NCBI GenBank assembly: GCA_021163015.1 | Contig: JAGGXO010000077.1 | Location: 1 to 6,474 of the forward strand | Direction: 5' to 3' | From: Candidatus Bipolaricaulota bacterium | Lineage (GTDB): Bacteria > Bipolaricaulota > Bipolaricaulia > UBA7950 > UBA9294 | Length of the DNA stretch: 6,474 nucleotides | Shown here: piece after piece, positions 1-4,658 of the stretch | Layout of the letters: every line of letters begins with the position of its first letter | Numbering within the stretch: position 1 is the stretch's first letter | Position numbers and translations under genes: made by a program | The notes under the pieces: model-generated | Seen by the model: only the letters and a program-made list of their open reading frames with translations | Databases searched by the model: none | What the model was told of the DNA's origin: nothing

Positions 1-1262
1 CTCTTCTTGCGCTCAGTATCTTCCTCTGTGGGCTCGCCGAAGTCGGCAGCAATGACTGTTATCTTTATCCCGTCAGTAAAGCCTTCCTGCACAACGGCAC
101 CAAAGACAAGATCGCACTCCGTCGCTGCCGTGCGCCGTATGAGGTCCGCCGCAGCTGTCACCTCGCCTAGCGTCATGTCACTCCCACCGGTGACGTTCAT
201 GATCATCCTGCGTGCCCCGCGGATTGATCCTCCTTCGAGAAGAGGGTTTGTTGTCGCCAGCTTCGCAGCGACGACCGAGCGCTGCTCACCGTTTGCTGTC
301 CCCATACCCATCATTGCTTCTCCCGCCCCCGAAAGAACGTTGTTGATGTCAGCAAAGTCAAGGTTCACGAGTCCACGCACGGTAACAAGGTCGGAGATTC
401 CACGTACGCCCTGATGGAGAATTCCATCCGCTATCTCAAACGCCTTGGTCACTGCCAGGCCCTTTGCCGTGGTCTCTAGAAGACGATCGTTGGAGATGAC
501 AATCAGCACATCAGCAGACTCATGCAGCTCGGCGAGACCACGCTCGGCTCTCTCAGCACGTACGCTCCCCTCAAAGGTGAATGGTCGGGTAACCACACCG
601 ATCGTAAGCGCACCACTCTCCTTAGCGATCTTCGCGATGACAGGGACTGCGCCAGTCCCTGTTCCCCCACCGAACCCTGCGGTAATAAAGACAAGATCCA
701 TTCCTTTGATGAGTGAACTGATCTCCCAGCGCGAATCAAGGGCGGCCTTTCTTCCTTTCTCTTCGTCTCCACCCGCTCCCCTACCACCTGTCACGTCCTC
801 CGCCAACTGAAGCGTCTCATCAGTGTGAGCAATGCCCAGCACTTGTTTATCTGTATCCACAGCGACGAGTCTTACGCCCTTCAGCTTCTCCTTCTTCATG
901 CGACCAACAGCATTCACACCGCCATCCCCGACTCCAAGGACGATGATGCGCGCGTTTGTTCCCGGCTTCTGGTCATCCTGCTTGGCCTGCTCAACAAGCG
1001 GCGGTTCTCCGATCACTACCTCTCGAGGCCCCATGACGTCCGCAACAGCTTCCTCCAGCTTCACCTGCTTGCGCAAGCAATATTCCTTCTTGAACTCGCT
1101 ATCCACGGATATTGTCAGCCGATTGTCGAAAAGAGAGAGAGCCTGGACATCCTTGGGAAGGCAGGCACGCAAAATGTGGTCCTGTAACGAACTCAGGATC
1201 TCACGCCACTGGTCGCGAAGGCTATCATTGTTGATGTCGCCAGATCGTTCTTTATCGGACAT
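1..1262 (-). CDS. ftsZ: FtsZ cell-division GTPase with an extra N-terminal DnaA-I/DnaX-like domain (C-terminus cut by window edge)
   Basis: This is tubulin-like FtsZ, which polymerises with GTP into the cytokinetic ring under the inner membrane. The 420 visible residues have no stop, so the C-terminal tail lies beyond position 1. The GTPase core starts near residue 104 (ARIIVLGVGDGGVNAVGRM). The tubulin signature GGGTGTGA is at 198-205, the T5 part TRPFTFEG at 225-232, SND at 257-259, and the T7 loop NLDFADI at 300-306 with both catalytic aspartates. The core ends near ITVIAADF (401-408). Known FtsZ proteins usually begin only 10-40 residues before the core; here about 103 residues precede it. 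Residues 14-87 (W19, then DNRLTISVDSEFKKEY at 46-61, then EEAVADVMG) follow the pattern of DnaA domain I or the DnaX tau C-terminal domain. Residues 88-103 look like a linker. Changes in the nucleotide pocket are D115, D136 and G280. AGGAG 8 bases upstream supports the ATG at 1262 over an in-frame ATG at 1283. FtsZ identity is near certain; the extra domain is moderately supported. Confidence 0.95.
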   Translation of the reverse strand, partial: MSDKERSGDINNDSLRDQWREILSSLQDHILRACLPKDVQALSLFDNRLTISVDSEFKKEYCLRKQVKLEEAVADVMGPREVVIGEPPLVEQAKQDDQKPGTNARIIVLGVGDGGVNAVGRMKKEKLKGVRLVAVDTDKQVLGIAHTDETLQLAEDVTGGRGAGGDEEKGRKAALDSRWEISSLIKGMDLVFITAGFGGGTGTGAVPVIAKIAKESGALTIGVVTRPFTFEGSVRAERAERGLAELHESADVLIVISNDRLLETTAKGLAVTKAFEIADGILHQGVRGISDLVTVRGLVNLDFADINNVLSGAGEAMMGMGTANGEQRSVVAAKLATTNPLLEGGSIRGARRMIMNVTGGSDMTLGEVTAAADLIRRTAATECDLVFGAVVQEGFTDGIKITVIAADFGEPTEEDTERKK

Positions 1263-1270
1263 TCTCTCTT

Positions 1271-1275
1271 CTCCT
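1271..1275 (-). promoter_or_regulatory. Ribosome binding site of ftsZ
   Basis: On the minus strand AGGAG stands 8 bases before the ATG at 1262. It lies between this ATG and another in-frame ATG at 1283, which has only a weak purine stretch before it. The site therefore favours the 1262 start and keeps the N-terminal extension at about 103 residues. Confidence 0.6.
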
Positions 1276-1281
1276 GATACC

Positions 1282-1310
1282 ATTCTCTACGGATGAGCAG
1301 GAAAAGTCAA
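1282..1310 (-). promoter_or_regulatory. Possible ftsZ promoter
   Basis: On the minus strand TTGACT (1310-1305), a 17-base spacer and GAGAAT (1287-1282) lie just before the ftsZ ribosome site. The -35 is good and the -10 is weak (four of six bases match TATAAT). It would give a very short leader. It overlaps the first codons of the divergent small membrane protein if that protein starts at 1293. Confidence 0.35.
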
Positions 1311-1595
1311 CAATGGCAGGCTGGAAGTTGCCAATGCGGAGAGCTGCTACTACCATTGTCCTCAATTGATACGCCCGCAGTGTGGACTGTTCTCAAGTGG
1401 GTGCTCGTAGCATTGGCTGCCGGGTTTGTCGGCCAGTTTGGCCGCAGCCTCGCTCTGCGGATCATCGAGAGACGTCGCAGGAATGCTGTTCACAAGCAGG
1501 TTGACCCGTCAATGACTAGTGCAGACGACGAAGAACGCAGCAAGAGACCAAAAGTGGTAGAGAAGATGGAGAAGAAAGGGCAAGACAAGATTTGA
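1293..1595 (+). CDS. Small single-pass membrane protein of unknown function
   Basis: I do not recognise this protein. The 100-residue frame has one hydrophobic segment (about residues 30-50, VWTVLKWVLVALAAGFVGQF), then a basic stretch ending IERRRR. A charged, lysine-rich tail runs to the end (SADDEERSKRP, VEKMEKKGQDKI). This suggests a membrane-anchored protein with a cytoplasmic C-terminus. No ribosome site precedes the ATG at 1293, and the first 22-25 codons look less like coding sequence than the rest. A start at TTG 1356, giving 79 residues, is possible, with GGAGAG at 1338-1343 somewhat far upstream. The gene points away from ftsZ and ends before a likely terminator. Division-related function could be guessed from location only. 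That the frame is real rests on the clean membrane segment, the charged tail, and the lack of any competing gene here. Confidence 0.6.
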   Translation: MSRKSQQWQAGSCQCGELLLPLSSIDTPAVWTVLKWVLVALAAGFVGQFGRSLALRIIERRRRNAVHKQVDPSMTSADDEERSKRPKVVEKMEKKGQDKI

Positions 1596-1615
1596 AGAAG
1601 AATAAGAAGCGTTCA

Positions 1616-1660
1616 GGCTGATCCTAACAGATCAGGACCAGCCCTCGGTCTTATTTCTCT
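1616..1660. terminator. Likely bidirectional rho-independent terminator
   Basis: GGCTGATCCT (1616-1625) pairs with AGGACCAGCC (1634-1643) with one mismatch around an 8-base loop. On the plus strand the T-rich stretch TCTTATTTCTCT follows. On the minus strand the stem is followed by CTTCTTATTCTTCTTC. The hairpin lies between the converging ends of the small membrane protein gene (1595) and rpmF (1659), as expected for a shared terminator. A shorter alternative stem, CTGATC/GATCAG (1618-1635), competes with it. Confidence 0.6.
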
Positions 1661-1847
1661 ACTCTTCTTCCGTGGACGCAGCGACGACTTCCATGCCGTT
1701 GTAATAGCCGCAATGCGGGCAAGCGCGGTGTGGAAGCTTCAGTTCGTGACAATGCGGACATTCCATCGACGCCAGAACACTCGCGCCATAGTGCGTCCGC
1801 CGCATTCGCCCCTTGGAACGCGAAGTACGATACTTGGGAACCGCCAT
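1659..1847 (-). CDS. rpmF: 50S ribosomal protein L32
   Basis: L32 is a small zinc-ribbon protein of the large ribosomal subunit. The 62 residues match the usual length (about 56-60). The start, MAVPKYRTSRSKGRMRR, is the family's basic N-terminal arm. The zinc ribbon has cysteines at 30/33 (CPHC) and 43/46 (CPHCGYYNG). A strong AAGGAGGA ribosome site (1858-1851) stands 3-4 bases before the ATG. In many bacteria rpmF sits between yceD and plsX; here it is last after dtd, 97 bases downstream, and is followed by a terminator. I saw no convincing promoter in the 97-base gap, so it may be read through from the tRNA promoter. The acidic tail (TEEE) is slightly longer than typical. Confidence 0.96.
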   Translation of the reverse strand: MAVPKYRTSRSKGRMRRTHYGASVLASMECPHCHELKLPHRACPHCGYYNGMEVVAASTEEE

Positions 1848-1944
1848 TATTCCTCCTTATGTGCAAAACGAACCCCGCAAGGCTTCACCGTGGGGAGAGG
1901 CATCTTGCAGTAGTCTATCTGTGGCCTGAATGATCAGGGAGAGT

Positions 1945-2403
1945 TTAGCCTCTCTGGCCGGGCGGCGCAAGCTCAAGAACGAACGTAACTGGGCCATCGT
2001 TCTCTATGTCCACTTCCATGTGCGCACCGAATACTCCAGTCTGCACTGGTACGCCGGTCTCTCGCAGGGCATCCACAAATAGAGTGAATAGCCTCGAAGC
2101 CTCCTGCGGAACAGCAGCGTGAGCAAAGCTTGGACGGCGTCCCTTTGAAGTGCTCCCATAGAGGGTGAACTGAGGCACTGCTATTATCTGTCCTGAAGTG
2201 TCGTGCAGCGACCTATTCATCTTTCCACTCTCGTCCTCGAAGATGCGTAGATCAACAACCTTCTCAGCCGTACGCGCAAAGGTCTCCTCGGAATCACCAT
2301 GTGTGAAGCCGACAAGAAGGACCAACCCGCTTCCAATCGAGGCGACTGTCTCGCCGTCGACACGCACTGCTCCCTTACTCACACGCTGCAGAACGATGCG
2401 CAT
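1945..2403 (-). CDS. dtd: D-aminoacyl-tRNA deacylase
   Basis: DTD hydrolyses D-amino acids (and glycine on tRNA-Ala) from mischarged tRNAs, protecting translation in the cytoplasm. The 152 residues cover the full family length. Recognised landmarks are MRIVLQRVSKGAVRVDG at the N-terminus, GKMNRSL (60-66), the active-site stretch QFTLYG (78-83), KGRRPSF (87-93), TGVFGAHMEV (122-131) and the cross-subunit Gly-cisPro motif NDGPVT (135-140). The motif usually written SQFT reads PQFT here: the serine at position 77 (E. coli numbering agrees) is proline. The gene starts two bases after the stop of the RNase H-like gene, so the two are translationally close. Its ribosome site is weak (GAGAGACTGAAG before ATG). 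It precedes rpmF in the same direction. Confidence 0.95.
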   Translation of the reverse strand: MRIVLQRVSKGAVRVDGETVASIGSGLVLLVGFTHGDSEETFARTAEKVVDLRIFEDESGKMNRSLHDTSGQIIAVPQFTLYGSTSKGRRPSFAHAAVPQEASRLFTLFVDALRETGVPVQTGVFGAHMEVDIENDGPVTFVLELAPPGQRG

Positions 2404-2405
2404 CT

Positions 2406-2927
2406 TCAGTCTCTCTTCTCTAGTCTCTCGGCAAACTCGATCAGCTCCTCCAAACGCGCATCGTCGAGAGTGCCTACACGGGCCAACAAGCGCAACTCCA
2501 GGTGCTCACGGGTAAGTCTGGCGTGTGAGTGATCATGAAAAGCCTGTTCCACTAGCCGCGATGCCTGCCTGTTCACGTTGTGATCGATGAAATTCACCCG
2601 CCACTGGGGAAAATTGTCGAGTACACCCCGAGCAATGCCCAGTAGGTGCTTCACGTGGGGCTCCCTCGTGGCGAAGACCCCGTTGAGATGGTTCACGAGG
2701 TGTTGATCATCGGAGAAGAAGATGACTGACTGCGGTGAATAGGCAAGGGCTGCGCGCCCAGCTTCGATTAGGGCACGATAGCGAGCGATTTGCGAGGTGG
2801 CACGTCCGATGAGACGAGCAATCTCCTCAACAACGTTACCATCCTTGTCTGTAATTGCTATCCCGATCCCGGCCTCGCCTGGATCTCCCTGCGCATGTGC
2901 ATCGGTGTAAACAAACAGCTTATCCAT
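2406..2927 (-). CDS. RNase H-fold protein, probably catalytically dead
   Basis: The 173 residues follow the RNase HI order: YTDAHAQGDPGEAGIGIAI (7-25) with the first acid D9, then TSQIARYRALIEA (44-56), FSDDQHLVNHLNG (71-83) with D73, and DHNVNRQASRL (115-125). In active members the second block reads like TNNxAEYxAL and the last like NxxADxL. Here the glutamate is R49 and the final aspartate is S123, so two of the four metal-binding acids are missing. The protein probably keeps the fold and perhaps nucleic-acid binding without cleavage. A helical tail (about 130-173) follows. I chose ATG 2927: an in-frame GTG at 2942 would lie inside the tRNA acceptor stem. Only the bases CAGGAT separate the tRNA from this ATG. 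The gene ends two bases before dtd. Confidence 0.85.
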   Translation of the reverse strand: MDKLFVYTDAHAQGDPGEAGIGIAITDKDGNVVEEIARLIGRATSQIARYRALIEAGRAALAYSPQSVIFFSDDQHLVNHLNGVFATREPHVKHLLGIARGVLDNFPQWRVNFIDHNVNRQASRLVEQAFHDHSHARLTREHLELRLLARVGTLDDARLEELIEFAERLEKRD

Positions 2928-2933
2928 ATCCTG

Positions 2934-3005
2934 TGGGCCCACCAGGATTCGAACCTGGGACCGACCGGTTATGAGCCGGTTGCTCTGCCGCTGAGCTATG
3001 GACCC
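2934..3005 (-). tRNA. tRNA with CAU anticodon (elongator Met or Ile2)
   Basis: The 72 bases fold fully: acceptor GGGTCCA/TGGGCCC (one T-G pair), D arm GCTC/GAGC, anticodon stem ACCGG/CCGGT around loop CTCATAA, variable loop CGGTC, T arm CCAGG-TTCGAAT-CCTGG, discriminator A. The CCA end is not encoded. It is not the initiator: the first pair is a normal G-C and the anticodon stem lacks the GGG/CCC run. CAU can mean elongator methionine or, after lysidine modification by TilS, isoleucine AUA; sequence alone does not settle which. It sits directly between a strong promoter and the RNase H-like gene, so it is probably the first element of the transcript. Confidence 0.95.
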
Positions 3006-3014
3006 TTTTCCACA

Positions 3015-3050
3015 TCAGTCGACTATAGGCCAGGTTGGCCTGTCTGTCAA
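3015..3050 (-). promoter_or_regulatory. Strong sigma-70 promoter of the tRNA / RNase H-like / dtd transcript
   Basis: On the minus strand TTGACA (3050-3045), an exact 17-base spacer and TATAGT (3027-3022) are near-consensus. Transcription should start around 3015, about ten bases before the tRNA. The -35 overlaps the TGA stop of the CPBP protease gene (3049-3047). The spacer holds an inverted repeat AGGCCA-GGT-TGGCCT (3027-3041). Confidence 0.88.
3027..3041. repeat. Inverted repeat inside the promoter spacer
   Basis: AGGCCA and TGGCCT flank a 3-base centre, a perfect 6+6 dyad between the -35 and -10 elements. It could be an operator, or a short hairpin at the end of the CPBP gene transcript; no T run follows, so it is a poor terminator. 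A perfect palindrome GAAGCGCTTC lies just outside it at 3051-3060, within the last CPBP codons. Confidence 0.5.
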
Positions 3051-3961
3051 GAAGCGCTTCTTGGTATCATCCACACAGCGAGGATCTGTAGGAGGATGAT
3101 AGCAGTGGTGATGATGCTCCCCTCCGGTCCGAAGTCTCCTCCGGTCAGCCACGTCACGCCAGAAAGTGTAGGAGAAAAGATGCTTGCACCAGCAACACCA
3201 AACACCTGCAGGGAGTAGCCAGAGTTCGGAACTCCGAACACGAAGAGGATGGGAAAATTCCACGCGATATGCCACCCGATTGCATACCACAGCGATCGCT
3301 GGCGCAGCATCCCCAGCGTTAGAGCGATCGAGATGAGGGCAATGTTGATGATGCCAAGCAGGCTTGCGTTAGGGTTCTGCAGGTGCCGCGCAGCAAAGAC
3401 AAGTGCAGTGATGATGGTTGCAACTGGTATCCCCCAACCGCGAGCCAAGTTCTGGAAGAGGTACCCGCGCGATTCGATCTCCTCTGCGAGTGGGCTCAAG
3501 AGAGCAGAGGAGATTAGCAGTCCCACAAGAGTGAGCACTGAATGTGACGGAATTGACCCCGTCTGCCATGTCAGGTGCAGGGATCCGCTTCCCATCATCC
3601 CCAACACGATCAGAGCAATCCCTCCGCCACCCACGGAAAGACCGCGGATGAGCGGACGCCAAAGCTTGAGAGAATGCCCGAAGAGCATGTCACGCAATCC
3701 CTTGCGTTCGATCAGTCTCCAAGCAAGGATGAACATCGATAGGCTTGTGAGTCGACCTATCACCATCAGCAAGATGCGGACATCTGACGTTATTTGCAGA
3801 TGTTTCCCATCTGGTCCAATCCCGGGCCAACCAGCCACGTGTGAGGTGATGCCAAGGATGATCAGAATGGGGATATACGCAGCCCAACCACTCCAATCGA
3901 GAGCGTGGAGCGCTAGAGCACGCACGATCGGCCACAAACGCTCGGAAGTGGCAGATCTCAA
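3047..3961 (-). CDS. CPBP-family (CAAX-type) intramembrane metalloprotease
   Basis: An inner-membrane glutamate/histidine protease of the CPBP/Abi family, related to eukaryotic Rce1. All three motifs are intact in the 304-residue reading: EExxxR (E160, E161, R165), FxxxH (F189, H193) and HxxxN (H231, N235), plus the typical late GGDFGPEGS (274-282) before the last helix. About seven to eight hydrophobic segments are visible (for example 28-42, 62-82, 110-122, 141-158, 180-192, 201-217, 230-244, 283-299). The frame stays open upstream to 4159, but that part only mirrors the sigma-like gene. I chose TTG 3961: GGTGAT (3973-3968) lies 6 bases before it and it follows the sigma-like stop by 7 bases. 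A few residues either way are possible. Bacterial members process peptides or act in immunity or envelope pathways; the substrate is unknown. Third gene of an operon with the secreted protein and the sigma-like protein. Confidence 0.9.
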   Translation of the reverse strand: MRSATSERLWPIVRALALHALDWSGWAAYIPILIILGITSHVAGWPGIGPDGKHLQITSDVRILLMVIGRLTSLSMFILAWRLIERKGLRDMLFGHSLKLWRPLIRGLSVGGGGIALIVLGMMGSGSLHLTWQTGSIPSHSVLTLVGLLISSALLSPLAEEIESRGYLFQNLARGWGIPVATIITALVFAARHLQNPNASLLGIINIALISIALTLGMLRQRSLWYAIGWHIAWNFPILFVFGVPNSGYSLQVFGVAGASIFSPTLSGVTWLTGGDFGPEGSIITTAIILLQILAVWMIPRSAS

Positions 3962-3968
3962 TTCGGGA

Positions 3969-4652
3969 TCACCGTCCGTCTTGCTGACCGTGCTCCGATG
4001 TGAAGAGATTCTTGAAAAGATACTGCTGCAGATCCCCCAGCTTCTCCAGCGCTGTAGCGATTCGAATTCGATACTGAATAGGGAAGGGCTCGGGTCGCTT
4101 GTTCCTGATCTTCGACTCATCGATCCTTGGCAAGGGATCGCTCGCCCTCTGCGCCTCATTGATGGAGACGTAGTTCAGCGCCTCGCGCGCTTTGAGGATC
4201 TCCGCGATTGCCTCTTCTGTGAGGTTCAAGGCGTCAGAGAGCTCAGCAAGGGTTGGCAGCCGATCAAGCTCACGCAGAAGATTGACCTGCGTCTCTTCGA
4301 TGTGGCGATTCAAACCCTTCATCCAATCCGGAAACTCACTGTGCTTAACATGACTTCGTATGTGCTGCCTGATCTCTCCCTTAATCAGATTCCTCGCGTA
4401 ATCGCAGAATTCCTTCTCACGCGAGAACTCTAGGTTGTAGGTCGCGTTCAGAAGGCCAAGGTACCCCGCGCGGAAGAGTTCCTCATGAGAGAAGCCGCTG
4501 CTGGCAAACGCGTCATCGATTACGTCATCGATGAGAAAGGTCGTCTGCTGCAAGATTTTCTCGCGAATCTCGTCAGTATTATCTGGTTGTGCGGCCAGGA
4601 GAGTAAGGAGGTCATCAATGCTCCGCTGCTCGTGAGACATCCGTTCTTCCAT
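3969..4652 (-). CDS. Sigma-70-like protein with regions 2 and 3 but lacking region 4.2
   Basis: Sigma factors direct RNA polymerase to promoters. Region 2 is clear at about 54-105: FSHEELFRAGYLGLLNATYN (54-73), then FCDYARNLIKGEIRQHIRS (82-100). Region 3 follows at about 108-160 (DWMKGLNRHIEETQ, LPTLAELSDALNLTEEAI), most like the SigB/SigF/FliA-type group. RIRIATALEKLGDLQQYLF (195-213) resembles the opening helix of region 4. The protein then ends at residue 227 with no region 4.2 helix-turn-helix to bind the -35 element. I read the other two frames past this point and found no displaced helix-turn-helix, so a simple frameshift is unlikely. It could be a specialised sigma factor, an adaptor that binds polymerase, or a decaying gene. 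Start ATG 4652 follows AGGA; a second ATG at 4640 is possible. It begins 6 bases after the secreted-protein gene and ends 7 bases before the protease gene. Confidence 0.85.
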   Translation of the reverse strand: MEERMSHEQRSIDDLLTLLAAQPDNTDEIREKILQQTTFLIDDVIDDAFASSGFSHEELFRAGYLGLLNATYNLEFSREKEFCDYARNLIKGEIRQHIRSHVKHSEFPDWMKGLNRHIEETQVNLLRELDRLPTLAELSDALNLTEEAIAEILKAREALNYVSINEAQRASDPLPRIDESKIRNKRPEPFPIQYRIRIATALEKLGDLQQYLFKNLFTSEHGQQDGR

Positions 4653-4658
4653 GGTGTC

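Noticed and set aside
7..1296. Several open frames on the plus strand and short minus frames (for example 7-414, 445-810, 832-1296, 503-787)
   Set aside because: They lie across ftsZ in other frames, are rich in Ser/Pro/Arg as expected of shadow frames, and the FtsZ match on the minus strand is unambiguous.
1925..1938. Hairpin CCTGA-ATGA-TCAGG after dtd as a terminator
   Set aside because: The stem is only 5 pairs and no T run follows on the minus strand, so it is more likely chance or a weak processing site.
2928..2942. GTG start at 2942 for the RNase H-like gene
   Set aside because: It falls in the tRNA acceptor stem, so such a message could not coexist with a processed tRNA; ATG 2927 aligns with the fold's first strand.
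3969..4030. Frameshift hiding a sigma region 4.2
   Set aside because: I read the two other frames beyond residue 210; neither shows a helix-turn-helix pattern, and one becomes the CPBP protease.
3962..4159. A longer N-terminus for the CPBP protease (start at 4159)
   Set aside because: The added 66 residues are arginine- and serine-rich, overlap the sigma-like gene out of frame, and add no membrane segment; TTG 3961 has a ribosome site.
3249..4433. A 394-residue open frame on the plus strand
   Set aside because: It is antisense to both the CPBP protease and the sigma-like gene, whose motifs are clear, and its own sequence shows no domain or ribosome site.
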